Source of the DNA: Neobacillus sp. Marseille-Q6967 | GTDB lineage: Bacteria > Bacillota > Bacilli > Bacillales > Cytobacillaceae | Assembly (NCBI RefSeq): GCF_946151075.1 | Contig: NZ_CAMGZB010000002.1 | Span: 62,001-126,000, forward strand | Reading direction: 5' to 3' | Length of the DNA: 64,000 nt | In this document: piece by piece, positions 1-7,988 of the stretch | Layout of the letters: every line of letters starts with the position of its first letter | How positions within the stretch are numbered: the first letter of the stretch is position 1 | The notes under the pieces: model-generated | The model's input: only the letters and a program-made list of their open reading frames with translations | Told to the model about the DNA's origin: nothing | Databases searched by the model: none | Made by a program: the position numbers and the translations under genes

Positions 1-702
1 TATGATAAGGGCTATGGTCTTGGGAATGAACATTATTATGCAGCTGCCATTGAGGTGATCACCGGCAGTATCGGCTTCGATAAAAAGGACAGCAGATTGT
101 TTAATGAACCCAGCCAATCCGTTAACTATGTAGAGTGCCACGATAACCATACTATGTGGGATAAACTGCAGGCATGCTTTCAAAATAGCGAAGAGGCGCT
201 GCGGGTAAAATATCATCGGTTTGCCACAAGCCTTGTATTGTTATCACAGGGGATTCCGTTTCTTCACAGCGGGCAGGAATTCCTTCGGACAAAACATGGA
301 GAGGGAAACAGCTATCGATCCCCTGATTCTGTTAACCAGATCGATTGGTCTCGGAGAATGCACTATGTAGACAATGTTAATTATATAAAAGGGATTATTA
401 AGATTAGAAAAGAGCTCCCTTGTTTCCGGATGAGAACAGCCGCAGAAATACGCTCCCATGTACAAATATTATCCTTTCCTGCGCCCATTATAGGATTGAA
501 TTTTAAAAATCAAAAAGGTACGTATCAAGAAATCTTACTGCTCATTAATCCAATGGTCGTCCAAAAGTCTATACGAGTTCCTGAAGGCAGATGGACAATA
601 GTTGCGAATCACCAATTTGCTGAAATTTCTTCCACTAAAGAGCTCTGTGGGGGAGAAATGATTTTAGAGCCCATTAGTATAAATGTTTTAGTAAAAAAAT
701 AG
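1..702 (+). CDS. Type I pullulanase, C-terminal fragment (runs in from left edge)
   Basis: The reading frame is open from the first base, so this is the 3' part of a longer gene; 233 residues are visible. It debranches alpha-1,6 links in pullulan and glycogen-like glucans. The stretch VECHDNHT (about fragment residues 42-49) is the GH13 region IV motif with the transition-state His-Asp, followed by LLSQGIPFLHSGQEF, typical of pullulanases. The end is the beta-sandwich C domain. B. subtilis has amyX at the matching place next to ytmP, so amyX is the likely orthologue, but the N-terminal carbohydrate-binding part cannot be seen. Confidence 0.9.
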   Translation, partial: YDKGYGLGNEHYYAAAIEVITGSIGFDKKDSRLFNEPSQSVNYVECHDNHTMWDKLQACFQNSEEALRVKYHRFATSLVLLSQGIPFLHSGQEFLRTKHGEGNSYRSPDSVNQIDWSRRMHYVDNVNYIKGIIKIRKELPCFRMRTAAEIRSHVQILSFPAPIIGLNFKNQKGTYQEILLLINPMVVQKSIRVPEGRWTIVANHQFAEISSTKELCGGEMILEPISINVLVKK

Positions 703-728
703 TTTGGTTAGATGTACTTGACGAAAAA

Positions 729-792
729 AGCCTATTGGAGATAAAATTTATAAGATGGCTATTGTGTGTAATGGTTCCAATAGCTTTTTTTT
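729..792 (+). terminator. Terminator after the pullulanase gene
   Basis: GCTATTG (758-764) pairs with the CAATAGC inside CCAATAGC (777-784) and is followed by eight T. An upstream AGCCTATTGGA (729-739) can pair with the same 3' arm, so two alternative stems compete. A TTGACG/TAAAAT promoter-like pair overlaps its 5' side. Confidence 0.75.
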
Positions 793-908
793 ATTTAAAA
801 AAATTAAGGTTGTTGGTTGGTTTAAAAAACCTTCAGCAGCATGATTCTACTTCTGTAACTAAATGGGCTGCACCCCATTAGAACGGTATAAATTGAAGGT
901 GAACGATT

Positions 909-1682
909 TTGGAACATATACTAGGGCAAGAATGGGAAATCGTCCCTGCAGGAGGGGCAACAGGAGAGGCCTTTTATGCAAGCTATAAAGACCAGAGACT
1001 GTTTCTAAAACGTAATTCATCTCCATTTCTCGCAGTCTTATCTGCCGAAGGAATTGTCCCGAAGCTTGTATGGACAAGAAGATTGGAAAATGGAGATGTC
1101 ATTACAGCGCAGCAATGGCTGCCAGGCCGTGAACTTAAACCATATGAAATGGATCAGGAGATTGTTGCAAGACTCCTTAGAAAGATTCACCGATCAGAGC
1201 CCATGCTCGGGATGTTAAGCCGAATAGAAAAGCTGCCATTAGAGCCTATATCCATATTTCAATCGGTCATAGAAGGACTGGATGAAGAGGTTCTTTTGCT
1301 TCCGGTTGTAAAAAAAATACTAAGTTTCATCATGGAAGAATCTTCGAATGTATATTCTGAAGAAAAAGTGGTATGCCATGGGGATGTCAATCATAACAAC
1401 TGGCTGCTGACAGAAGACAACCAGTTGTATTTAATTGATTGGGACGGAGCGATGATTGCAGACCCAGCCATTGACCTTGGAATGCTTCTTTATTGGTATA
1501 TTCCGAAGGAAAACTGGAACAGCTGGCTGGAAATGTACGGCAAAAAGCTGACTCCACACTTGGAATTAAGGATGAAATGGTATGTAGCTCTTCAAACGTT
1601 ATCATCCATCCAATGGTATAAAAATAAAGAACGCTATCAGGAAATGAATAAATGGGTTAAGTTTTTAGCCGAGATTTTATAA
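909..1682 (+). CDS. ytmP: YtmP, aminoglycoside phosphotransferase-family kinase
   Basis: A 257-residue protein of the APH/choline kinase fold. The Brenner-type catalytic motif CHGDVNHNNW lies near residue 156 and the metal-binding IDWDGA near 177, so the kinase machinery looks intact. The natural substrate of YtmP is not known to me. The TTG start at 909 is set by AAGGTGAACG just upstream. It converges directly on ytzH, with no bases between the two stop codons. Confidence 0.85.
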   Translation: MEHILGQEWEIVPAGGATGEAFYASYKDQRLFLKRNSSPFLAVLSAEGIVPKLVWTRRLENGDVITAQQWLPGRELKPYEMDQEIVARLLRKIHRSEPMLGMLSRIEKLPLEPISIFQSVIEGLDEEVLLLPVVKKILSFIMEESSNVYSEEKVVCHGDVNHNNWLLTEDNQLYLIDWDGAMIADPAIDLGMLLYWYIPKENWNSWLEMYGKKLTPHLELRMKWYVALQTLSSIQWYKNKERYQEMNKWVKFLAEIL

Positions 1683-1961
1683 TTAGGAAAACGAGTCAAT
1701 ACTGTTTACCCATTGTGATAAATTTCCTTGGTTCGTTTGGATATGCTGGTCTAAATCAGATGATTGAACTCCGTGTTGGCTGTAATCATACACATCCTGC
1801 AAAATACTCTTTACGTTTTGATCAATTTGCGTGTTGACCATTAATGATTTTACCAACCGTTCCAATTGTTCACATTCCGCAACAGATCCACAGCAATCGA
1901 CTTGATGATTGTTTAATATATCTTTAAGTAATGTAACCTGGTCTTGATGACTTAACGGCAT
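1683..1961 (-). CDS. ytzH: YtzH-like protein
   Basis: A small acidic protein of unknown function. I place the start at the ATG at 1961 (MPLSHQDQ) because AAAGGGTG precedes it and this gives 92 residues, the length I recall for B. subtilis YtzH; a longer frame to 2000 has no ribosome binding site. CCG and CEQ cysteines sit near residues 23-32. It lies antisense to readthrough from ytmP, whose terminator is beyond it at 1991. Confidence 0.8.
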   Translation of the reverse strand: MPLSHQDQVTLLKDILNNHQVDCCGSVAECEQLERLVKSLMVNTQIDQNVKSILQDVYDYSQHGVQSSDLDQHIQTNQGNLSQWVNSIDSFS

Positions 1962-1990
1962 TGTCAACACCCTTTCAAGTGAAAATAAAA

Positions 1991-2024
1991 AAGAATTCAC
2001 AGTTAGGTTGTGAATTCTTTTTTT
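1991..2024. terminator. Bidirectional terminator between ytzH and trmB
   Basis: AAGAATTCACA and TGTGAATTCTT form an 11-bp stem with T-runs on both strands. On the + strand it is the first terminator after ytmP, so the ytmP transcript probably runs antisense through ytzH. Confidence 0.8.
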
Positions 2025-2092
2025 GTTTATACATTAATGGTTCCGTCCATTATTACCAATAATAAAAACAATATCTTTTTAGGAGTGTCAAA

Positions 2093-2734
2093 ATGAGACT
2101 TAGACATAAACCTTGGGCAAAGGAAAAAATAGAGCAGCATCCTCAATATATCGTTTCAAACCCTGAACAATACAAAGGGAAATGGAATGAAGTTTTTCAA
2201 AATGACCAGCCTCTGCACATTGAGGTAGGTACGGGAAAAGGCCGTTTTATTACAGAAATGGCAAAAGCTAACCCGCATATTAATTACATGGGTATTGAAT
2301 TATACGACAGCGTTATTGTAGCCGCGTTGGATCGTTTAATTGAGGCGGATCTGCCCAACTTAAGACTTCTTAATGTAAATGCCGCTGATCTTGGAAAATA
2401 CTTTGAGAAAAATGATGTGGCACGAGTTTACTTAAATTTTTCTGACCCATGGCCAAAGATTCGTCATGAAAAACGACGTTTAACGTATAAAGACTTCTTA
2501 ACGCTTTATCAAAATATTATGGTCGACAAGGGAGAAATCCATTTTAAAACGGATAATCAAGGGCTGTTCGAATATTCTCTGAAAAGTTTTTCAGAGTATG
2601 GACTACTCCTGACCTTTATCAGTCTAGACCTTCATAATAGTGATTTTGAACCTAATATTATGACAGAATATGAGCAAAAATTTTCTGAAATGGGTAACCG
2701 GATTTACCGTTGTGAAGTGAAATATCAAAACTAA
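2093..2734 (+). CDS. trmB: tRNA (guanine-N7)-methyltransferase TrmB
   Basis: Methylates G46 of tRNAs with SAM. The 213-residue length is normal. The SAM-binding loop EVGTGKGRF is at residues 44-52 and the family signature [12 protein letters not shown] near 118-129. Start chosen at ATG 2093 behind TTTTAGGAGTG. It is monocistronic by layout, with its own terminator. Confidence 0.97.
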   Translation: MRLRHKPWAKEKIEQHPQYIVSNPEQYKGKWNEVFQNDQPLHIEVGTGKGRFITEMAKANPHINYMGIELYDSVIVAALDRLIEADLPNLRLLNVNAADLGKYFEKNDVARVYLNFSDPWPKIRHEKRRLTYKDFLTLYQNIMVDKGEIHFKTDNQGLFEYSLKSFSEYGLLLTFISLDLHNSDFEPNIMTEYEQKFSEMGNRIYRCEVKYQN

Positions 2735-2764
2735 GGCAGTCTTATAAAGGACTGTCTTTTTCTT
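2733..2764 (+). terminator. trmB terminator
   Basis: AAGGCAGTC pairs with GACTGTCTT (one G-U) and a T-rich tail follows. Confidence 0.8.
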
Positions 2765-2805
2765 TTGTGTTAAAATATTGAATAATCAAAAAAAGGGGGA
2801 TCAGG

Positions 2806-3645
2806 ATGGAAACTTTAAAGATTGGGAAAGTGAAGCTTACTTGGTTATCCGGCGGTGTAACGAATTTGGACGGGGGCGCAATGTTTGGGGTAGTTCCTAA
2901 ACCACTATGGGTGAGAAAGTATCCATGCAATGAAAAGAACCAAATTGAATTACCAACCGATCCTATTTTAGTTCAGGCCGATGGAAAAAATATTTTAATC
3001 GAAGCAGGACTGGGAAAAGGAAAATTATCTGAAAAGCAACTAAGAAATTTTGGCGTAACTGCTGAATCGGACATAGAGGCGTCCTTAACTAGTTTAGGTT
3101 TAAGCCCTGAAGATATTGATTATGTTTTAATGACCCATTTACATAATGATCATGTTGGCGGTCTGACAAAGATTGTAGATGGAGAATATGTATCAACTTT
3201 TCCAAACGCGAAAATTATTACTAGTTCCATCGAATGGGATGAAATGAGGAATCCGAATATCCGCTCGAAAAGTACTTATTGGAAACAAAACTGGGAAGCC
3301 ATTCAAACGCAAGTAACTAGCTTTGAAGAAAAGTGGAGTTTAGGACCCATTACGATGATTCATACGGGCGGCCACAGCAATGGGCACTCAATTGTAATAA
3401 TTGAAGATGGAGGAGAAATGGCCATTCATATGGCGGATATTATGCCGACACATGCCCATCAAAATGTTTTATGGGTTATGGCCTACGATGATTATCCAAT
3501 GGATTCAATTGCCGCTAAAGAAAAATGGACACCATATGCTATCGAGAAAAATGCATGGTTTACTTTTTATCATGATGCATTTTACCGTGCAGTAAAATGG
3601 GGTGCTGACGGACAAATCACGGAAAGCATTAAGAGACAAAAATAA
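2806..3645 (+). CDS. ytnP: YtnP, metallo-beta-lactamase-fold lactonase
   Basis: A 279-residue MBL-fold hydrolase. The zinc motif [10 protein letters not shown] is near residues 109-118, with further ligands in HTGGHSNGH and MADIMP. B. subtilis YtnP is described as a quorum-quenching lactonase, and the high similarity and same place in the gene order support that, but the substrate here is inferred. The start at ATG 2806 follows AAAAAGGGGGATC. Confidence 0.9.
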   Translation: METLKIGKVKLTWLSGGVTNLDGGAMFGVVPKPLWVRKYPCNEKNQIELPTDPILVQADGKNILIEAGLGKGKLSEKQLRNFGVTAESDIEASLTSLGLSPEDIDYVLMTHLHNDHVGGLTKIVDGEYVSTFPNAKIITSSIEWDEMRNPNIRSKSTYWKQNWEAIQTQVTSFEEKWSLGPITMIHTGGHSNGHSIVIIEDGGEMAIHMADIMPTHAHQNVLWVMAYDDYPMDSIAAKEKWTPYAIEKNAWFTFYHDAFYRAVKWGADGQITESIKRQK

Positions 3646-3675
3646 AAGAAACCCGCTCATGAGGCGGGTTTCTTT
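3645..3675. terminator. Shared ytnP/ytzB terminator
   Basis: AAAGAAACCCGC and GCGGGTTTCTTT form a 12-bp stem with a 7-base loop. A/T runs on both sides serve both convergent genes. Confidence 0.85.
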
Positions 3676-3994
3676 AGGTTTTTGCTGCATCCCTAAGCTC
3701 CAACAGTGTTCCGGTTGAAGCATCTGCGATAAATTCATACTGTTCATGAACTCCGTTTTGATTTTTAGAGATACCACCCTTATAAACCTGATACTTTAGT
3801 TGATGCTTTTCAAAAGGTTCCACTTCCATATGTATCCAGGAACCATTTATCGGCCCATTTTGGCTGAATTGTTTTTTTACATTTTCCAATACCTTTTCGG
3901 GTGAAACATATGTTTTTTGTGAAATAATCTCCTTGACAGCATAACCGCTGACCGCTCCAACGGCAGCACCAAGAATAAATGATCTCCAATTCAT
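3674..3994 (-). CDS. ytzB: YtzB, small PepSY-type membrane-anchored protein
   Basis: A 106-residue protein. An N-terminal hydrophobic helix with small residues (FILGAAVGAVSGYAV, residues 6-20) likely anchors it in the membrane, leaving a PepSY-like domain outside. Function unknown. Ribosome binding site GGAGGTG is 8 bases before ATG 3994. Size and position match B. subtilis ytzB. Confidence 0.8.
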   Translation of the reverse strand: MNWRSFILGAAVGAVSGYAVKEIISQKTYVSPEKVLENVKKQFSQNGPINGSWIHMEVEPFEKHQLKYQVYKGGISKNQNGVHEQYEFIADASTGTLLELRDAAKT

Positions 3995-4172
3995 AAGGGC
4001 ACCTCCACTAAAAAATTCAAACTGCCTATAGTATTCTATTTCCAGTATATCTCATTTGACAGTAAGAACATAATAAAACTATCAGACAAATTAATTGTTG
4101 GTAAGGGCACTCTAATTTCAGTAAAATAAACATATACATAAATTTTCAGCCTATTTTGAGGAGGATATTTCA

Positions 4173-5246
4173 TTGAATGAACAGACATTAAAGCTTTTTA
4201 AAACCTTAACAGAGCTGCCTGGTGCTCCGGGTAATGAACACGCCGTTCGAAATTTCATGCGGGAACAGTTAACTCCTTATGCTGATGAAGTCATTCAAGA
4301 TAAACTGGGCAGTATCTTTGGAGTCAAAAAAGGAAACGCTGACGGACCGAAGATTATGGTTGCTGGTCATATGGATGAAGTTGGTTTTATGGTAACAGCG
4401 ATTACGGATAATGGAATGCTGCGTTTTCAGACTCTTGGCGGCTGGTGGAGTCAGGTCCTTTTAGCCCAGCGGGTACAAATCATCACAAAAAATGGCCCAA
4501 TCATCGGTGTGGTTGGCTCAATCCCTCCTCATCTTTTAGATGAATCAAAACGAAATAAACCAATGGAAATAAAAAATATGCTGATCGATATCGGTGCGGA
4601 TGACCGTGAAGATGCAGAACGGATTGGTATTAAGCCAGGGCAGTCCATTTTACCGATTTGCCCGTTTACACCTATGGCAAATGAGAAAAAGATTCTTGCC
4701 AAGGCTTGGGATAACCGCTATGGCTGCGGCTTAGCGATTGAATTATTACAGGAAGTAAAAAATGAAACTTTGCCTAACACACTATACTCTGGTGCGACAG
4801 TACAAGAAGAAGTAGGCTTACGTGGAGCCCAGACGGCAGCAAACATGATTAAGCCAGACCTCTTTTTTGCCTTGGATGCAAGTCCGGCGAACGATATGTC
4901 TGGAAGTAAAACAGAATTCGGTCAATTAGGGAAGGGCGCCCTGCTGCGAATTCTTGACCGATCCATGGTCACACATCGGGGAATGAAGGAATTTGTTCTT
5001 GATACAGCAGAAACCCATAATATTCGTTATCAATACTTTGTTTCACAAGGAGGAACGGATGCAGGCCGGGTTCATCAATCCAATGAAGGGGTTCCAAGTG
5101 CGGTTATTGGAATTTGTTCCCGCTATATCCATACCCATGCAAGCATGATCCACATTGATGACTATGCTGCTGCAAAAGAGTTACTGGTTAAGCTTGTAAA
5201 GGCTTGTGACCAAACAACAGTAAATACGATTAAAGAAAATAGCTGA
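4173..5246 (+). CDS. ytoP: YtoP, M42-family glutamyl/deblocking aminopeptidase
   Basis: A 357-residue dinuclear-metal aminopeptidase of the PepA/TET type that cleaves N-terminal residues from peptides in the cytosol. Visible ligands and catalytic residues: AGHMDEVGF (His, Asp), WDNRYGC (bridging Asp), QEEVGLRG (catalytic Glu pair), ALDASP (Asp) and the final THASMIH His. The TTG start at 4173 follows GAGGAGGATATTTCA. Confidence 0.9.
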   Translation: MNEQTLKLFKTLTELPGAPGNEHAVRNFMREQLTPYADEVIQDKLGSIFGVKKGNADGPKIMVAGHMDEVGFMVTAITDNGMLRFQTLGGWWSQVLLAQRVQIITKNGPIIGVVGSIPPHLLDESKRNKPMEIKNMLIDIGADDREDAERIGIKPGQSILPICPFTPMANEKKILAKAWDNRYGCGLAIELLQEVKNETLPNTLYSGATVQEEVGLRGAQTAANMIKPDLFFALDASPANDMSGSKTEFGQLGKGALLRILDRSMVTHRGMKEFVLDTAETHNIRYQYFVSQGGTDAGRVHQSNEGVPSAVIGICSRYIHTHASMIHIDDYAAAKELLVKLVKACDQTTVNTIKENS

Positions 5247-5253
5247 TGATGAC

Positions 5254-5282
5254 GGAAAGGGGGCTTCTATGCTCCCTTTTTA
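5254..5282 (+). terminator. Hairpin between ytoP and the DUF84 gene
   Basis: AAAGGGGGC pairs with GCTCCCTTT (one G-U), then T-run. It sits in the 53-base gap, so the downstream gene probably depends partly on readthrough. Confidence 0.65.
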
Positions 5283-5299
5283 ATTGGAGGTAATACAAA

Positions 5300-5818
5300 A
5301 TGAAAATCATTATTGGTTCAAACAATCCCGCAAAAATCGCTGCAGTGAAAAGTGCCTTTCAATATCGACAGTCAGAATTTCTTTCGCTAGATATTCCTTC
5401 AGGAGTAAGTGAACAGCCTTTTTCTGATGAAGAAACAATAAAAGGAGCGATTAACCGGGCTTTGGGGGCTTTGGAGAGAGGCAAAGGCGATATCGGAATT
5501 GGGCTCGAAGGCGGGGTGCAGGAAACCACATACGGATTAGTTTTATGTAACTGGGGTGCTCTTGCATCTAAAGAGCTGGAACCAATTATCGCCGGCGGCG
5601 CCAGGTTTCTTCTTCCCGAAGAAATTGCTGTTCGGCTAAGAGCAGGAGAGGAACTCGGCCCTGTAATGGATGATTATGCAGCAAAAGAAAATGTTCGAAA
5701 GAACGAAGGGGCAGTAGGAATCTTTACAAATGGGTTAATCAACCGAGCTGGAATGTTTTCGCATATAATGAATCTTTTAGTTGGGCAATATCATTACAAA
5801 CTGACACAGAAAAAGTAA
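5300..5818 (+). CDS. DUF84 family inosine/xanthosine triphosphatase
   Basis: A 172-residue protein with the ITPase-like N-terminus IIGSNNPAKIAAV and the middle motif IGLEGGVQ. The family (YjjX-like) hydrolyses non-canonical purine NTPs such as ITP and XTP, cleaning the nucleotide pool. It is preceded by TTGGAGGTAATACAAA. Substrate assignment is by family only. Confidence 0.85.
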   Translation: MKIIIGSNNPAKIAAVKSAFQYRQSEFLSLDIPSGVSEQPFSDEETIKGAINRALGALERGKGDIGIGLEGGVQETTYGLVLCNWGALASKELEPIIAGGARFLLPEEIAVRLRAGEELGPVMDDYAAKENVRKNEGAVGIFTNGLINRAGMFSHIMNLLVGQYHYKLTQKK

Positions 5819-5850
5819 AAAAAATAAGCTATTAAAGAAAAAACTTTCTT

Positions 5851-5908
5851 TTTCGACACCAAAAATCGACAAAAAGACTTGTCTTTTAAATATTATGAAG
5901 GTTATGAT
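5851..5908 (+). promoter_or_regulatory. Promoter region of the lipoprotein gene with two Spo0A-box-like sites
   Basis: TTGTCT (5879-5884), 18-bp spacer and TATGAT (5903-5908) form a plausible sigma-A promoter. Upstream, TTTCGACA (5851) and TCGACAAAA (5866) read on the other strand as TGTCGAAA and TTTTGTCGA, close to the 0A-box TGTCGAA. Binding is untested. Confidence 0.4.
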
Positions 5909-5946
5909 AAGAATAGGACAATTGTCATAATAAGGAGGCGAAAAAG

Positions 5947-6459
5947 CTGAAACTCTTTAAAGCCATTTTTATTTTTACTATTTCCATCTTAATCTTAAGT
6001 GCTTGTGGTAAATCTTCTCTTGAAACCGAGAGTAAAGAAACAATAACAGCCGTAAAAGAATCGTTTAATGAAGAAATCAAAGAAACCAATAAAAAGAGTG
6101 GCGACCTAAACTTCTATTTACCTTTTGGTTATGAGGTAGAGGACGAATCTCCACATAATATTATTCTAAAAAATGGTTCTAAAACATATATTCTCTTTCA
6201 TAACCCGCAGGAAGATATTACGAGTGATGTTGTATATAAATCAACTGTTGCTCAGTATAAAGAGCTAGACATTAATGAGAAAATAAAAAAAGACAAACAA
6301 TTTGGTTTTTTACTCATTAAGCATTTAGAAGAAGATTTGAATGAACTGACTGTTGGAGTAGGCGGCACCAAAATCACTACCCAGGTAAAAACCAGCAGCC
6401 TGAAGAATGAAGCCAAAGCCATGACTCAAATCGTAAGATCAGTTGAAAATGAAAATTAA
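5947..6459 (+). CDS. Putative lipoprotein with CTG start codon
   Basis: A 170-codon frame that begins with CTG: AAGGAGG at 5932-5938 is 8 bases upstream and no ATG, GTG or TTG is usable in that place. The N-terminus (MKLFKAIFIF...) has two lysines, a hydrophobic stretch and an LSAC lipobox with Cys20, a complete type II signal peptide. The rest is a basic/acidic mixed domain with no family I recognise. It has its own promoter and a terminator at 6586. Likely an extracytoplasmic membrane-attached protein of unknown role. Confidence 0.85.
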   Translation: MKLFKAIFIFTISILILSACGKSSLETESKETITAVKESFNEEIKETNKKSGDLNFYLPFGYEVEDESPHNIILKNGSKTYILFHNPQEDITSDVVYKSTVAQYKELDINEKIKKDKQFGFLLIKHLEEDLNELTVGVGGTKITTQVKTSSLKNEAKAMTQIVRSVENEN

Positions 6460-6460
6460 A

Positions 6461-6580
6461 AAGCGGAAGCGCCTTGTCCAGCCCCGACAAGCATAAGACG
6501 AGCCCTTACAGAAGGTCGGATTTTTGCCTTCTGAAAGGGATTGGCTTATGACCTCGAGGGGCTAGGCGCTGGAGCTGGAT
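6461..6580. repeat. Dispersed repeat, family B, copy 1
   Basis: GC-rich imperfect palindrome bounded by AAGCGGAAGCGCCTTG and GGGGCTAGGCGCTGGAGCTG, with internal TAAGACGAGC/GGCTTATGACC arms and a CAGAAGG/CCTTCTG inner hairpin. A related longer copy is at 57024-57265 and a decayed one at 16029-16084. Confidence 0.8.
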
Positions 6581-6585
6581 TCAAT

Positions 6586-6614
6586 AAAACGGAGATTTCT
6601 CCGTTTTTTTATTT
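6586..6614 (+). terminator. Terminator after lipoprotein gene and repeat
   Basis: AAAACGGAGA, 2-base loop, TCTCCGTTTT, then T-run. Confidence 0.85.
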
Positions 6615-6722
6615 TCTTCAAAACCAATACTAGATAATGGAACGTAATATTGGACTCTACTACTATATGCTTGATATGATTTGAATGGAGAAAAAAGCAT
6701 TTATTTTTTGGAGGCGTTGAAT

Positions 6723-7034
6723 TTGAAACATTTGGAGACCGTTGAGCAATTTGAGAAACTTCGTGATGGAAAAACCATTTTTATGTTTTCGGCTGGCTGG
6801 TGTCCTGATTGCCGGGTAATTGAGCCCGTTCTGCCGGAAATCGAAGCCAAATTTAACGATTACACTTTTATTCATATCGATCGAGATCAATTTATAGATT
6901 TGTGCCAACAGCTGGATGTTTATGGAATTCCAAGCTTTATTGCATACGAAAATGGCAAGGAGCTAGGCCGATTTGTAAGCAAGGATCGTAAAACACAAGA
7001 AGAAATAGAAGGGTTTATTGAAGGTTTAAAATGA
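6723..7034 (+). CDS. ytpP: YtpP, thioredoxin-like protein
   Basis: A 103-residue thioredoxin fold protein with the redox motif WCPDC (Cys27, Cys30) and the cis-Pro GIPSF. It probably acts as a cytosolic disulfide reductase. I choose TTG 6723, 8 bases after GGAGG (6710-6714); an upstream ATG at 6681 lacks a ribosome binding site. It overlaps ytpQ by 4 bases (ATGA), so the two are translationally coupled. Confidence 0.9.
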   Translation: MKHLETVEQFEKLRDGKTIFMFSAGWCPDCRVIEPVLPEIEAKFNDYTFIHIDRDQFIDLCQQLDVYGIPSFIAYENGKELGRFVSKDRKTQEEIEGFIEGLK

Positions 7035-7828
7035 AAATGGACAGTAAGAAATTAAAAAAGGAATTAGAAAGTCGATTAGCGGCTGAAGGCCGGGTGATCA
7101 TCTATGATCGGGAAAAAGATCAGCTTCGAATTGAAAATGAAGCTGCCGGTAAAGGAATAACTGTATCTCTTCCAGGCATTGTTGCCAAATGGCACAGTGA
7201 AAAAGAAAAGGCTATTGATGAAGTAGTCTATTATGTTGAAGAAGGACTCCGCGCGATGACCGATAAGGTCCAATTAACGGATCATGAGAAAAAAATCTTC
7301 CCGGTCATTCGTTCTGCCTCCTTTCCAGCAGAAGCGGAAGAAGGGGTTCCATTTTTAACAGATCAACATACCGCGGAAACGAAAATTTATTATGCAGTTG
7401 ATATGGGGAAAACCTATCGCTTGATAGACTCCCGTATAATGGAAAAAGAAGGATGGGAACAAAGCAGGATTAGGGAAATTGCGATGTTTAACGTCAGATC
7501 TCTCAGCACCTCTGTTAAAGAGGACAATGTCGCAGGTAACATCTTTTATTTTCTAAATACGAATGATGGTTATGATGCCAGCCGGATCTTAAATAAAGGG
7601 TTCTTAAATGAAATGGAACGGAAAATGAAGGGGACAATGGTGATTGCTGTCCCGCATCAGGATGTTCTCATTATTGCCGATATCCAAAACAATACAGGGT
7701 ATGACATTTTGGCCCAAATGGCAATGAGCTTCTTTGCAAGCGGCCGGGTGCCGATTACAGCCCTGTCATTTTTATACGAAAAAGGCGAACTTGAACCGAT
7801 TTTTATTTTAGGAAAAAATAAGAAATAA
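7031..7828 (+). CDS. ytpQ: YtpQ, DUF1444 protein
   Basis: A 265-residue soluble protein of the DUF1444 family, function unknown. Coupled to ytpP by overlapping stop/start. In B. subtilis the next gene is ytpR (a tRNA-binding-domain protein), which is absent here: a terminator follows at once. Confidence 0.85.
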   Translation: MKMDSKKLKKELESRLAAEGRVIIYDREKDQLRIENEAAGKGITVSLPGIVAKWHSEKEKAIDEVVYYVEEGLRAMTDKVQLTDHEKKIFPVIRSASFPAEAEEGVPFLTDQHTAETKIYYAVDMGKTYRLIDSRIMEKEGWEQSRIREIAMFNVRSLSTSVKEDNVAGNIFYFLNTNDGYDASRILNKGFLNEMERKMKGTMVIAVPHQDVLIIADIQNNTGYDILAQMAMSFFASGRVPITALSFLYEKGELEPIFILGKNKK

Positions 7829-7829
7829 G

Positions 7830-7866
7830 CATGAAAGAGATCACAGGAAAGTGGTCTTTTTTCATG
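7830..7866 (+). terminator. ytpPQ terminator
   Basis: CATGAAAGAGATCAC and GTGGTCTTTTTTCATG pair over about 14 bp around AGGAAA, with an internal U-tract. Confidence 0.75.
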
Positions 7867-7896
7867 TTGTTTTTTTGAAAAAAATACCATCTAACC

Positions 7897-7952
7897 AACT
7901 TTCGACCTAATCTTAGATTTTTTGTCGAAATCCTGCGAATTACTGATAAAAT
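7897..7952 (+). promoter_or_regulatory. sftA promoter region with Spo0A-box-like site
   Basis: TTTGTCGAA (7921-7929) matches the 0A-box exactly and TTTCGACC (7897) is a weaker inverted copy. TAAAAT (7947-7952) is a likely -10; the 0A-like site overlaps the -35 position. Regulation is inferred. Confidence 0.4.
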
Positions 7953-7988
7953 AGAAGAATAGTTGATTGTAGAAAGAGTTGATTGTTT

